64,000 nt of DNA, taken from the NCBI GenBank assembly GCA_902588745.1, contig CACIQI010000003.1, positions 62,001 to 126,000 of the forward strand. Direction: 5' to 3'. The position numbers were made by a program, and so were the translations under genes. Below the pieces are notes generated by a model. That model made no database searches. It saw only the letters and a list, made by a program, of their open reading frames with translations, and had not been told where the DNA came from. The stretch comes from an uncultured Alphaproteobacteria bacterium. GTDB taxonomy: Bacteria > Pseudomonadota > Alphaproteobacteria > HIMB59 > GCA-002718135. Positions 9,857 to 19,143 of this stretch are shown in pieces. Position 1 is the first letter of the stretch. The number at the start of each line of letters is the position of its first letter.

Positions 9857-10950
9857 TGGTTAGATTTATTATTATATTTAATTTTTTTATTTTTTTATTA
9901 TTTGGTAAAAATGTTTTGTCTTTAGACAACAAATATAGGCTTGAAATTTTAAAATCAAACTTAAGTTCTCCCTGGAGTTTAACATTTATAAATAATAATC
10001 ATATTTTAATAAGTGAAAAAACAGGAAAAATTAAGCTATTTGATATTCAAAATAATAAGATTACTGCAATTGATCACAACTTAAATTTTATTAGAGATAA
10101 AAATTCGCAAGGAGGTCTTTTAGATGTTTACTTTTATAATGATCAGATTTTTATATCCTACTCTCAAAAGATTGGTGAAAAATTATTTAGCCCATCAACC
10201 ACATCTATTGCAAAAGCTGATTTAGATTTAAATTTCTTAGATTTTGAAAACATTTTTAGTTCTAATCCACCTATAAGATCTCCTTATCACTTTGGTTCTA
10301 GAATAGTTATTCATGATGATTATTTATATGCATCTGTTGGCGAAAGAGGGAAAGGAATGATAGCTCAGGATGCAAAACAACATCCTGGAAGTATCATTCG
10401 AATTAAATTAGACGGAACTTCACCTAAAGATAACCCTCATTACGTTTCACAAGAAACGTGGTTACCAGAAATATATCAAATCGGTGTAAGAAATCCTCAA
10501 GGAATGTCTATCTCACCTTTTGATAATAAAATTTATATTAGTAATCACGGAGCAAAAGGCGGTGATTGGTTTGGTGAAGTAAAAAAAGGTGAAAATTATG
10601 GTTGGAAAATTTTAGGTTGGGGTGGAACTAATTATGATAATTCCAACATTGGTCCCAAATGGTTACCGGGTTATACTAAAGCAATTCATTACTGGGTGCC
10701 TTCAATTGCTATTAGTGCGATTACAATATATGATGGAGAAGAATTTCCAGAATTTAAAGGATTAGCACTTATAACATCTTTAAAAGACCAATCTTTACGC
10801 TCATTAGATTTTTCAAATTTAGATAATGTTAAAGAAGATATTATTTTTAAAAAAGAAATAGGAAGAATAAGAGATATAAAAATTCATCCAGAGAGTGGTA
10901 AAATATTTTTCTTAGCACAGGATAAATTGTGGTTATTTGAAAAAAAATAA
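9856..10950 (+). CDS. Secreted PQQ-dependent aldose sugar dehydrogenase-like protein
   Basis: Soluble beta-propeller of the glucose/sorbosone dehydrogenase family (PF07995), related to E. coli YliI/Asd, which oxidises aldose sugars at C1 with PQQ as cofactor. A hydrophobic N-terminal signal peptide (about residues 1-22, ending near VLSLD) indicates export to the periplasm. Family marks include PWSLTFI near the start, RNPQGMSISP, and the cofactor-region segment NHGAKGGDW (usual form EHGPRGGDE). The start overlaps the mfd stop, so it is probably on the mfd transcript. Substrate cannot be read from sequence. A second, longer member of the family lies near 58 kb. Confidence 0.85.
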   Translation: MVRFIIIFNFFIFLLFGKNVLSLDNKYRLEILKSNLSSPWSLTFINNNHILISEKTGKIKLFDIQNNKITAIDHNLNFIRDKNSQGGLLDVYFYNDQIFISYSQKIGEKLFSPSTTSIAKADLDLNFLDFENIFSSNPPIRSPYHFGSRIVIHDDYLYASVGERGKGMIAQDAKQHPGSIIRIKLDGTSPKDNPHYVSQETWLPEIYQIGVRNPQGMSISPFDNKIYISNHGAKGGDWFGEVKKGENYGWKILGWGGTNYDNSNIGPKWLPGYTKAIHYWVPSIAISAITIYDGEEFPEFKGLALITSLKDQSLRSLDFSNLDNVKEDIIFKKEIGRIRDIKIHPESGKIFFLAQDKLWLFEKK

Positions 10951-10998
10951 TTTCTTCATGAGTATTGAGAAATATTCTTTTTAATTTATAATTATATT

Positions 10999-11115
10999 AT
11001 GTTTGAATTTTTAGCTTTTTTAGTTGGTGTTATGATTATGGGGCCAATAGTCTATATTTATTTTTTAGTTCAAGATTTAAAAAAAAGGATTGATAAGCTT
11101 GAAAATAAAAATTAA
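10999..11115 (+). CDS. Small single-pass membrane protein (38 residues)
   Basis: A short frame encodes one strong hydrophobic segment (FEFLAFLVGVMIMGPIVYIY, about residues 2-21) followed by a charged, helix-forming tail rich in Lys and Asp/Glu. That topology is typical of bacterial small membrane proteins and unlikely by chance in an AT-rich spacer. It sits between the sugar dehydrogenase and the sulfotransferase, whose ATG follows 6 bases after this stop. No Shine-Dalgarno is evident. Function unknown. Confidence 0.55.
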   Translation: MFEFLAFLVGVMIMGPIVYIYFLVQDLKKRIDKLENKN

Positions 11116-11121
11116 TTTTTA

Positions 11122-11949
11122 ATGCATAAAAATATTTTTTTGGCTTCTTATCCTAAATCTGGAAATACTTGGCTAAGGTCTATTATTGGAAATTTTTATA
11201 ATTTTGAAAAAGAGTTTAGTCTGAATGATTTAAAATCAATCCCCTTACTATCAATTAAAAAGCATTTTAATGAATTTCAAAATAAGGTTTATATAAATAA
11301 TAATGAGTTACATTTTGATTGGGTTTCACAAAATATTATTAAATGTCAAAAAATTTTAAATAATAAATTAAATCATCTTAACATATTTAAAACTCATAGC
11401 GTAAGACATAAAAATTTTACAAATGAAACTGTAAATGCAGGTTTTATTTATATTGTTAGAGATCCACGGGATATAATAGTATCTCTTAAAAATTTTTCGG
11501 GTAAAGAAATTGATAAAACTATTGATGAATTACTTTTTTCAAAAAGTTTAATGATTACAACTAATGGTGCACAAGAATTACTTTCAACTTGGGAACTTAA
11601 TGTTCAATCCTGGTTAAATTATACTAGTGTCCCCAGATTAATCATAAAGTATGAAGATTTAAAATTAAATCCAAAAGAAATTATATTAAATATTAAGGAA
11701 TTTTTAAATAAAATACACAGTTTCCATATAAACTTAAATGATAAAGACATTGATAAAATAGTAGAAAATACAAACTTCAATAATCTAAAAAAATTAGAAG
11801 ACAAAAATGGTTTTGATGAGTCTACAATACATTCCAATTTTTTTAGATCAGGTACATCTAATCAATGGAAAGATGTTTTAACTAATACTCAGATTAATCT
11901 TATTGAGAAAAACTTAAAATCAATGATGAGATATTTTAATTATATTTAG
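11122..11949 (+). CDS. PAPS-dependent sulfotransferase
   Basis: Sulfotransferase-domain protein (PF00685 type), 275 residues, expected to move sulfate from PAPS onto an alcohol or amine of an unknown acceptor. The 5'-phosphosulfate-binding loop is clear at the N-terminus (YPKSGNTW, residues 10-17), and the 3'-phosphate-binding segment is present (IVRDPRDIIVSL, starting near residue 112). The C-terminal part ends with the family's FRSGTSNQWKDVLT element. There is no signal peptide, so it acts in the cytoplasm. It follows the small membrane protein closely; the acceptor might be a lipid, sugar or metabolite, and nothing in the context decides. Confidence 0.85.
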   Translation: MHKNIFLASYPKSGNTWLRSIIGNFYNFEKEFSLNDLKSIPLLSIKKHFNEFQNKVYINNNELHFDWVSQNIIKCQKILNNKLNHLNIFKTHSVRHKNFTNETVNAGFIYIVRDPRDIIVSLKNFSGKEIDKTIDELLFSKSLMITTNGAQELLSTWELNVQSWLNYTSVPRLIIKYEDLKLNPKEIILNIKEFLNKIHSFHINLNDKDIDKIVENTNFNNLKKLEDKNGFDESTIHSNFFRSGTSNQWKDVLTNTQINLIEKNLKSMMRYFNYI

Positions 11950-11956
11950 AAGATAA

Positions 11957-12046
11957 TGGCGGAGAGAGTGAGATTCGAACTCACGAACGAGTTGCCCCGT
12001 TGCCGGTTTTCAAGACCGGTGCTTTCAACCGCTCAGCCATCTCTCC
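11957..12046 (-). tRNA. tRNA-Ser (anticodon UGA)
   Basis: A class II tRNA of 90 bases read on the minus strand. The acceptor stem is GGAGAGA paired with TCTCTCC. The anticodon arm is CCGGT-CTTGAAA-ACCGG with anticodon TGA, and there is a long variable arm (around CAACGGGGCAACTCGTTC). The T arm is GTGAG-TTCGAAT-CTCAC. The 3' GCCA end is encoded. It is convergent with the sulfotransferase, ending 7 bases from its stop. Confidence 0.97.
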
Positions 12047-12058
12047 GTTTAAAAGCTT

Positions 12059-12085
12059 ACTATAGTTTCATCTTAAAAATGTCAA
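12059..12085 (-). promoter_or_regulatory. Promoter of tRNA-Ser
   Basis: On the minus strand a perfect TTGACA and a TATAGT are separated by 15 bases, with the -10 element ending 12 bases before the mature tRNA. The hexamers are unusually close to consensus for this region. The 15-base spacer is short but workable. Confidence 0.5.
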
Positions 12086-12138
12086 AATATTAAGTATTAT
12101 CATTTCCTAATTGACGATAGTTTTGGTAATTTTAGTTA

Positions 12139-13176
12139 ATGATTATTAGGTTTATAATATTCTTTGTTTTTATTTCTTTCAAATCCTATGCAACTGATTG
12201 TGAAAAACCAAAAATGCCAACTGATGAAGAATGGAATAACTGGCTGACTAATATAAAACAAGAAGCACTTGAAAGAGGTATAAGCCAAAATACTATTTCA
12301 AATAATTTAAATGATGTTAAGCCACAAAGTAAAATTATTATGCGTGATAGATGCCAGCCGGCATCAACAATGACTCTAGATGAGTATTTATTTTATACAA
12401 TTACTAAAGATAAAGTTTTTGCAGGAAAAAATTTTTTAAAAAAACATGAAGATTTATTAAAAGAAATTGGAGATTATTTTAAAATACAACCAAGATTTAT
12501 TGTGTCTGTATTAGGTATGGAAAGTTATTATGGAAGAAATCAAGGAAAAATAAATTCCATAATCGCGATAACCACTCTTGCATTCGACAGAAGAAGAAGT
12601 GACTTTTATAAAAAACAATTATTTGCCGCTCTAGAAATATTAGATAAAAATCTTGTTCCAAATGGAGAGCTAAAAGGTAGTTGGGGTGGGGCGGTTGGTA
12701 TGACACAAATGATCCCAACAACTTTTTTAGAAACTGCATATGATTGGGATGGCAATGGTATTGATATCTGGAATAGTTATGCAGATGCTTTTGCTAGTAC
12801 TGCAAACTATTTAACTTCATTAGATAAAAATCCATGGTCTAATGATAGCACTTGGGGTAGAGAAGTTCTTCCACCAAAAAATATTTCTATATCTTTTGTT
12901 GATTCTATAAAACAAGTTAACCCCAAAGGTTGTGGGGCAGTTAAACGTAGATCAATTCCAAAAACTCTATCCGAATGGTCCAAATTAGGATTTACAAAGA
13001 TCAATGGAGATCCTTTACCCATAAGAGATGATTTAGAAGCTAGATTAATAATGCCAGATGGGATAGATGGAAGAATGTTCATAGTTTATCCTAATTACAA
13101 AAATATTCTTTATTATAATTGTTCATCGTATTATGCTGTATCAGTAGGCCTCCTAAGTGATAAAATATCTAATTAG
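12139..13176 (+). CDS. Lytic murein transglycosylase, MltB family
   Basis: Cleaves the glycan strands of peptidoglycan with formation of 1,6-anhydromuramic acid. A signal peptide (residues 1-19, no lipobox) directs it to the periplasm. The SLT_2-type domain has the catalytic glutamate E128 in VLGMESYYG (family form GVETxYG). The family's GAVGMTQMIPTTFL and DWDGNGIDIWNSYADAFASTANYL segments are also present. At 345 residues it is a standard-sized soluble MltB-like enzyme. It overlaps the RlpA-like gene that follows by 20 bases, giving a two-gene cell-wall unit. Confidence 0.92.
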   Translation: MIIRFIIFFVFISFKSYATDCEKPKMPTDEEWNNWLTNIKQEALERGISQNTISNNLNDVKPQSKIIMRDRCQPASTMTLDEYLFYTITKDKVFAGKNFLKKHEDLLKEIGDYFKIQPRFIVSVLGMESYYGRNQGKINSIIAITTLAFDRRRSDFYKKQLFAALEILDKNLVPNGELKGSWGGAVGMTQMIPTTFLETAYDWDGNGIDIWNSYADAFASTANYLTSLDKNPWSNDSTWGREVLPPKNISISFVDSIKQVNPKGCGAVKRRSIPKTLSEWSKLGFTKINGDPLPIRDDLEARLIMPDGIDGRMFIVYPNYKNILYYNCSSYYAVSVGLLSDKISN

Positions 13177-14092
13177 TATAATTTTTCTTTTATTTATATT
13201 TTCTTGCAATGAATTAACTCTAAATAATGTTTCTGATGTTGTAGAAAATAGCACAAATAAAATAGAAGAAATAATTGACAATAAAAAAGAGAATAAAAAA
13301 GAAAAAAATCAATCAACTAACAAACCAAAAAAAGATAATATTTTTTATTATGTTGGTGAGCCTTATTTTATTGAAGGTGTTAGTTACATTCCAGAAGAAA
13401 ATTATAATTATTCGGAAATTGGACTTTCTTCTTTTTACGGAAAAGAATTACACAATATTAAAACTGTAAACAATGATATAAATAAAGTTACAGAGTTACT
13501 TGGCAGACATAAAACATTACCTATACCAAGTATGGTCAAAGTCACAAACTTGGATAATGGACTTACTATAAATGTGAAAATCATAGATAGACATGATGAT
13601 AATGCAGTTATTATTCAGGTTTCAAGAAAAGTTGCTCAACTTCTTGGATTTTATAAATCAAAAATAGCTACTGTGAGGGTAGAAATACTTTCTGATGCTA
13701 GTAAACAATGGAAGAGTGTTGCAAATTCATTAAATGAAGAAAATTTTGATGAAACCATATCTTCTGCGCCAACAGATATTGTGTCTATTGAAGAAATTGA
13801 TGAAATCTTAGTAACTAATGATGAGGCCACAACAATTACAGAAAAACCGATTGAACTTAAATCAGAAAAAATAACTGATTTTAAATTATATTTAATAGTA
13901 AAAGGATTTGAAAATTATGACAGTATTATATCAGTATTAAATAACTATAATAATAATTTAAAATATACTTCTGAAAAGAATAATTCTAAATATGACGTAA
14001 TTATTGGTCCTTTAGAAAATACAGAAGCAAATAATTTGGTTTCATACTTTATCTCAAAAGGTTATAAGGAAACTGAAATTCTTATTGAATAA
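13157..14092 (+). CDS. rlpA: RlpA-like lipoprotein with double-psi beta-barrel and SPOR domain
   Basis: Septal-ring lytic transglycosylase of the RlpA family, which cuts peptide-stripped (naked) glycan at division sites. An N-terminal lipobox with Cys17 (IFSC) predicts outer-membrane anchoring. A Lys/Asn-rich linker follows. The RlpA core has the SSFYGKELHN start (usual ASWYG) and the VKIIDRHDD segment (usual VxINDRGP), with ISRKVAQLLG-like helix. The last 75 residues form a SPOR-like repeat, here weakly conserved. The start is a GTG inside the preceding mltB-like gene; no better start lies upstream because the lipobox distance fits. The DRHDD variation around the active aspartate is notable. 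Confidence 0.85.
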   Translation: MIKYLISIIFLLFIFSCNELTLNNVSDVVENSTNKIEEIIDNKKENKKEKNQSTNKPKKDNIFYYVGEPYFIEGVSYIPEENYNYSEIGLSSFYGKELHNIKTVNNDINKVTELLGRHKTLPIPSMVKVTNLDNGLTINVKIIDRHDDNAVIIQVSRKVAQLLGFYKSKIATVRVEILSDASKQWKSVANSLNEENFDETISSAPTDIVSIEEIDEILVTNDEATTITEKPIELKSEKITDFKLYLIVKGFENYDSIISVLNNYNNNLKYTSEKNNSKYDVIIGPLENTEANNLVSYFISKGYKETEILIE

Positions 14093-14127
14093 CAAATAAA
14101 GGTCATAATTAAGAATTATTAATATTT

Positions 14128-15261
14128 ATGGTAAAAATTTTTAGCTTTCTTTTATTTTTTATAATTTCTTTTAAACTTTACGCTATTGATACGAAGGCAG
14201 AACAAGCGGTTGTTATTGATTATGATACAAATGAAGTTCTTTTTGAAAAAAATTCTAATGCAAAAGTTATACCTGCTTCAATGACTAAGATCATGACTGT
14301 TTATGTTGCATTTGATAGAATAAAGAATACAAATTTTGCAATTTCTAATGAATGTAAAGTTACCCCTAAAGCTTACAAAATGGGAGGTTCAAGAACTTTT
14401 TTAGAGATAGATGATAATGTAACGGTTGATGATTTATTAAAGGGTATAATTGTTCAATCTGGAAATGATGCCTCTATAGCTTTAGCAGAATGTTTAGGTG
14501 GTACTGAAGAAGATTTTGCTAAACTTATGAATGTTTATGCAGAGCGCTTAGGTATGACAAAAACAAACTTTATTAATTCATCTGGTTGGCCAGATGATAA
14601 TCACTATTCTACTGTCTACGATCTTGCCATTTTATCAAATGCAATAATTAAAGATTTTCCAAATCTTTATACATATTTCAAAATGGAAGAATTTACTTAT
14701 AACGATATAAGTCAGCCGAATAGAAATAAACTTTTATATCAAGTTCAAGGAGCAGATGGATTAAAAACAGGTTTCACTAAAGAGTCCGGTTGGGGGATAG
14801 CGGCTACAGCATTAAGGAATGATAGAAGAATTACAGTTGTTATAAATGGCACAAATAGTTCTAGATCAAGATTAAATGAATCATCTAACTTAATAAATTG
14901 GGCATTTAATCAAACTTCGCAACAAACATTAGTTGAAAAAGATCAATTTATTAAAGAAGTAGATGTATGGCTGGGTAGTGAAAGTAGTATTAATTTAATA
15001 AGTGAACAAAAAGTAGTATCAACATTATCATTTGATCAAATTCAATTAATGAATTCATCTATTGAATATACCAAACCTATTTCTGCCCCAATAAAAAAAG
15101 GTGATGAATTGGGAAAATTAATAATTGATATTGATGGAAAGCCAAAAATAGAAATACCCCTTATTGCTGAAAAAGATGTATCTGAAATCAATCCTTTATT
15201 TAAAATTTTTGCTGCAGCAAAATACTTAATTTTTGGAAGAAGTTTAGATGAAATTAAATAA
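14128..15261 (+). CDS. dacA: D-alanyl-D-alanine carboxypeptidase (PBP5/6 family)
   Basis: Periplasmic low-molecular-weight penicillin-binding protein that trims the terminal D-Ala of peptidoglycan pentapeptides. A signal peptide (1-19) is followed by the serine peptidase S11 motifs in order: SxxK at S51-K54 (SMTK), SGN at 111-113 and KTG at 213-215. A C-terminal beta-domain and a likely amphipathic anchor (KIFAAAKYLIFGRSL) complete the PBP5 plan. The end overlaps tmk by 14 bases. The dac-tmk-holB-metG-tatD order is conserved in alphaproteobacteria. Confidence 0.95.
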   Translation: MVKIFSFLLFFIISFKLYAIDTKAEQAVVIDYDTNEVLFEKNSNAKVIPASMTKIMTVYVAFDRIKNTNFAISNECKVTPKAYKMGGSRTFLEIDDNVTVDDLLKGIIVQSGNDASIALAECLGGTEEDFAKLMNVYAERLGMTKTNFINSSGWPDDNHYSTVYDLAILSNAIIKDFPNLYTYFKMEEFTYNDISQPNRNKLLYQVQGADGLKTGFTKESGWGIAATALRNDRRITVVINGTNSSRSRLNESSNLINWAFNQTSQQTLVEKDQFIKEVDVWLGSESSINLISEQKVVSTLSFDQIQLMNSSIEYTKPISAPIKKGDELGKLIIDIDGKPKIEIPLIAEKDVSEINPLFKIFAAAKYLIFGRSLDEIK

Positions 15262-15859
15262 AGGTTTGTTCATTACTTTTGAAGGACCCGAAGCTAGTGG
15301 AAAGTCATCTCAAATATTACTTTTATCAAAATATTTAAAAAAAAATAAAATTCCTTTTATTGTATCCAGAGAACCAGGAGGTACTGATTTTGCAGAAAAA
15401 TTAAGAAAATTAATTTTAGATAATAAATCCACAATTAATAATTTAGAAGAATTGCTTCTTCTTATGGCAGCTAGGTCAAATCATATAAATGAAGTAATTA
15501 TTCCTAATCTTAAAAAAGGTAAGATTGTCATTTCTGATAGATATGCAGATTCTTCATTTGTTTATCAAGGATATGTAAATAAGTTTGGTATTAAAAGAGC
15601 TCAAAAACTTCATAAAGAACTACTAAATAATTTCTTTCCTGACTATACTTTTATTTTTAAAATCAATCCAAAAGAAATAATCAAAAGATTAAAACAAAGA
15701 AAAGTTAAAAACAAATATGATAAATCTAACTTACTATTTCATCAAAAAGTAATTCAGGGATATAAAAAAATAGCAAATCCAAAAAGATATATAACTTTAG
15801 ATGCTTCTTTATCTAGAGATATAATTCATAAAAATATTATTGAAAAATTAAAGTTGTAA
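15248..15859 (+). CDS. tmk: Thymidylate kinase
   Basis: Phosphorylates dTMP to dTDP for DNA synthesis. The P-loop is FEGPEASGKSS (11-21), followed by the REPGGT segment that carries the substrate-binding Arg. The DRYADSS motif follows near residue 95, and a lysine-rich LID region (LKQRKVKNKYDKSN) closes over the active site. The 203-residue length is standard. It overlaps the carboxypeptidase gene and is 3 bases from holB, so it is inside one operon. Confidence 0.96.
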   Translation: MKLNKGLFITFEGPEASGKSSQILLLSKYLKKNKIPFIVSREPGGTDFAEKLRKLILDNKSTINNLEELLLLMAARSNHINEVIIPNLKKGKIVISDRYADSSFVYQGYVNKFGIKRAQKLHKELLNNFFPDYTFIFKINPKEIIKRLKQRKVKNKYDKSNLLFHQKVIQGYKKIANPKRYITLDASLSRDIIHKNIIEKLKL

Positions 15860-15862
15860 TTA

Positions 15863-16846
15863 ATGATTGAATTAATAGGTTTTGAAAAAGAGTATAATGA
15901 TCTTCTTAACAGATACGAATCAAATAATCTTCCAAATTCAATTTTAATTCATGGATTGAATGGTATAGGTAAAAGAACTTTTCTTAACAAATTAGTTAAA
16001 AATATTTTAAATATAGAATTTAAAGATAATAATTTGGATCATCATTTAAATTTATTTAAAAATAATACACATCCAAATATAAAAATAATTGAAAAAGAAA
16101 TTGATAGCAAAACTGGAAAAATTAAAACTAATATAACTATTGATCAAATTAGAAGATTAAAAACATTTTTAAATTCAACATCAATAATTCAAAATTCTTC
16201 AAAAATTGTTATCATTGATTCTGCTGATTATTTGAATATTAGTTCTGCAAATAGTATTCTTAAGATTCTAGAAGAACCAAAAGAAAATACCTATATTTTT
16301 TTAATATCAAACCAGATCTCATTACTTCTGCCAACAATTAGATCAAGATGTTTAAAAATTAAATTTAATACTCATAATTTAACAAATTTTACTAATATAA
16401 TTAAAGATAATATTGATGGAATATCTAATGAAGAAATAAATTTTTACTTTGAATTAACGTATGGATCACCAGGAACAACTATTCTATATTATAATAATGA
16501 TTTCTTGGATATTTTCCAATTATCAATTAAATGTCTTTTATCAAATGATCTAGATGATGATAAAATAAACTTATCTAATATTTTATCAAAACTTACTAAT
16601 GATGAATTCAATAATTATTTATCAATGCTTAAATTTATTCTAATTGTTGCTAATAAGCTAAAAGTAAACAGAGATGATAAAAGCTTGATTAATATACCAA
16701 ATTATTTAGAGCTAGAGTCTTTATCTACAAATCTTACCAAAAAAAATCTTATTGATAGATTTGATTATTTAACTAATAACCAAAAAGAATTATTTAGTTT
16801 AAATCTTGATAAAAAAGTATTTATATTAAATTTTTTAACTCAATAA
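15863..16846 (+). CDS. holB: DNA polymerase III subunit delta'
   Basis: Clamp-loader subunit of the AAA+ family, 327 residues. The P-loop-like segment is GLNGIGKR (31-38). A sensor/acid region IVIIDSADYLN and a well kept ILKILEEPKENTYIFLIS stretch follow, then the SRC motif (RSRCLKI), whose Arg acts in trans in the clamp loader. The region after the P-loop, where many delta' proteins carry a four-cysteine zinc module, has no cysteines, so that module is missing here. Position between tmk and metG supports the call over other AAA+ proteins such as DnaX. Confidence 0.92.
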   Translation: MIELIGFEKEYNDLLNRYESNNLPNSILIHGLNGIGKRTFLNKLVKNILNIEFKDNNLDHHLNLFKNNTHPNIKIIEKEIDSKTGKIKTNITIDQIRRLKTFLNSTSIIQNSSKIVIIDSADYLNISSANSILKILEEPKENTYIFLISNQISLLLPTIRSRCLKIKFNTHNLTNFTNIIKDNIDGISNEEINFYFELTYGSPGTTILYYNNDFLDIFQLSIKCLLSNDLDDDKINLSNILSKLTNDEFNNYLSMLKFILIVANKLKVNRDDKSLINIPNYLELESLSTNLTKKNLIDRFDYLTNNQKELFSLNLDKKVFILNFLTQ

Positions 16847-16847
16847 A

Positions 16848-18368
16848 ATGAACTTTTATATAACTACTCCAATTTACTACACTAATGATATTCCTCATAT
16901 AGGTCATGCTTATACAAGTATAGCTTGCGATATTATTGCGCGATATAATAAATTATTAGGAAATAATGTATTCTTTTTAACAGGTACAGACGAACATGGG
17001 CAAAAAGTAGAAAAAGCTGCTATTAATTCAAATTTAAAGCCAAAAGAATTCGTCGATAAACTTTCAGTTAATTTTATTAATTTAATACCTTTTTTAGGAT
17101 GTGAAATTGATGATTTTATAAGAACTACTGAAGAAAGACACATTAAAGCTGCACAAGAACTTTGGAAACAATTAGAAAAAAATAATCAAATATATCTTTC
17201 AAATTATGAAGGTTGGTACTCAGTTAGAGATGAAGCATTTTATTTAGAAAATGAATTAAAAAAGATTGATGGTAAATATGTTACGGATAATGGATCACCT
17301 GTAGAGTGGGTCAAGGAGGAAAGTTATTTTTTTAAACTTTCAGAATGGCAGAATAAGTTAATCGATTATTATGAAAAAAATCCAGAATCAATCTTACCAA
17401 AAACCAGATATAATGAAGTATTAAGTTTTATAAAAGGTGGATTAAAAGATCTTTCTATCTCAAGAACAACTTTTAACTGGGGAGTTCCCGTACCCAATAA
17501 TTCTAAGCATGTTATGTATGTTTGGATTGATGCATTATGTAACTACTTAACTGCAATTGGTTATCCAGATATAAATAATAAAAATTATAAACAATTTTGG
17601 CCTGCAACACACATTGTGGGGAAAGACATATTAAGATTTCATGCAGTGTATTGGCCAGCTTTTTTAATGGCTGCGGGTATCGAGCCCCCTAAAAGAATAT
17701 TTGCACATGGATGGTGGACTAATGAAGGACAAAAAATTTCTAAATCACTTGGTAATGTCATTGATCCTTACGAAATTATTAATGAATATGGGTTGGATCA
17801 AATTAGGTTTTTTTTATTTAGAGAAGTACCATTTGGAAATGATGGAGATTTTTCAAAAAAAGCAATCGCAAATAGAATTAACGCAGATTTATCGAATAAT
17901 TTTGGTAATTTAGTACAAAGGATTTCATCATTTGCTCTAAAAAATAATGATTCTATACTAAAGCCAACAGAAAATTTAACTAATGATGATCAGGATTTAA
18001 TTAAAATTCTTCAAAATAAATTTGATGAATATTGTAAATTTATGAACAATCAACAAATTGATAGAGCAATCAAGTCTGTCTTAGAATTAATATCTGCTGG
18101 TAACGCATATGTTGACACTCAAGCACCATGGACATTGAAAAAAACAAATAAAATTAGAATGGAAGAAGTTTTATATATTATTACAAATATAATTATTAAA
18201 TCAGCTATAATGCTCTATCCAATAATACCAACTAGTTCAAAAAAAATACTTAATATTTTTAATTATAATATGGACAATAATAAATTTGAGAATTTAACTC
18301 AACTAATCAATCAAAATATAAAAATAAATAATCCAGAACCAATATTTCCAAGAATATTGAATGATTGA
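16848..18368 (+). CDS. metG: Methionyl-tRNA synthetase
   Basis: Class I synthetase that charges tRNA-Met. HIGH motif at residues 17-20 (PHIGHAY) and KMSKS equivalent KISKS at about 295-299, followed by the LGNVIDP segment. The knuckle region has no zinc cysteines, so it is the zinc-free subtype, and at 506 residues it lacks the C-terminal Trbp111-like dimerisation domain found in E. coli MetG. This short form is usual in alphaproteobacteria. The stop overlaps the start of tatD by 8 bases. Confidence 0.97.
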   Translation: MNFYITTPIYYTNDIPHIGHAYTSIACDIIARYNKLLGNNVFFLTGTDEHGQKVEKAAINSNLKPKEFVDKLSVNFINLIPFLGCEIDDFIRTTEERHIKAAQELWKQLEKNNQIYLSNYEGWYSVRDEAFYLENELKKIDGKYVTDNGSPVEWVKEESYFFKLSEWQNKLIDYYEKNPESILPKTRYNEVLSFIKGGLKDLSISRTTFNWGVPVPNNSKHVMYVWIDALCNYLTAIGYPDINNKNYKQFWPATHIVGKDILRFHAVYWPAFLMAAGIEPPKRIFAHGWWTNEGQKISKSLGNVIDPYEIINEYGLDQIRFFLFREVPFGNDGDFSKKAIANRINADLSNNFGNLVQRISSFALKNNDSILKPTENLTNDDQDLIKILQNKFDEYCKFMNNQQIDRAIKSVLELISAGNAYVDTQAPWTLKKTNKIRMEEVLYIITNIIIKSAIMLYPIIPTSSKKILNIFNYNMDNNKFENLTQLINQNIKINNPEPIFPRILND

Positions 18369-19143
18369 CTCACATTGTCACCTCAATTTTAATGAATTAG
18401 CAGAAAATTTTCATAATATTATTAATAATTCAAAACTAAATAATATAACTTCAATATTATCAATAAATACTGATCCTGAAGACTTTGAAGACCATCTTAA
18501 TTTAATAAAAAACTATAACTCTGTTTATCTTTCATATGGTCTTCATCCTGATAAGGTTGATACATTTAATCAAATTCAATTACAAAATTTTGATATTGCT
18601 TGTAAAAATGAAAAAGTTATAGGAATAGGAGAGACAGGTATTGATTTATATCATAGCCAAAACCACCTCAAAGAACAAACACAAGTATTTGAAACCCATA
18701 TTGAAGCATCAATAAAACATTCATTACCATTAATCATACATCAGAGAAATTCTGAAAAAGAAATTGTAGATATTTTAAAAAATTATAAATCAAATAATTT
18801 AAAACTAATTTTTCACTGTTTTACAGGTTCAAAACAACTACTAAATTTTTGTCTAGAGAATAACTACTACATTTCTATTTCTGGAATAATAACATTTAAA
18901 AATGCATCAAATTTAAGAGATATAATTAAGGACGCTCCTTTAGATTCTATACTTATAGAAACTGATAGTCCTTTTTTAGCACCCGAGCCAATGAGAGGTA
19001 AAGTTAATGAGCCATCTTTTGTAAAATACACAGCTGAATATTTGGCAAAATTCTTTAATTTGTCCTTAGAAGAATTCGAAAAAATTACTGATAATAATTT
19101 TTTTAATTTGTTTACGAAAGCTAAAAGAGATAATTATCTATAA
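18361..19143 (+). CDS. tatD: TatD family metal-dependent DNase
   Basis: TIM-barrel metallo-hydrolase of the TatD/YcfH family, 260 residues, a 3'-5' exonuclease in E. coli. Metal ligands are recognisable: DSHCHLN (H5, H7), the central GETGIDLYHS, LIIHQRN, IFHCFTG and the terminal ETDSPFLAPEP. Overlaps at both ends (8 bases with metG; TAATG with the next gene) place it in the tmk-holB-metG operon, the typical alphaproteobacterial site for ycfH. Confidence 0.93.
   Translation: MIDSHCHLNFNELAENFHNIINNSKLNNITSILSINTDPEDFEDHLNLIKNYNSVYLSYGLHPDKVDTFNQIQLQNFDIACKNEKVIGIGETGIDLYHSQNHLKEQTQVFETHIEASIKHSLPLIIHQRNSEKEIVDILKNYKSNNLKLIFHCFTGSKQLLNFCLENNYYISISGIITFKNASNLRDIIKDAPLDSILIETDSPFLAPEPMRGKVNEPSFVKYTAEYLAKFFNLSLEEFEKITDNNFFNLFTKAKRDNYL

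Noticed and set aside
11957-12046. tRNA-Ser as an integration site for a mobile element
   Set aside because: No integrase, no duplicated tRNA end and no change in composition are visible on either side.
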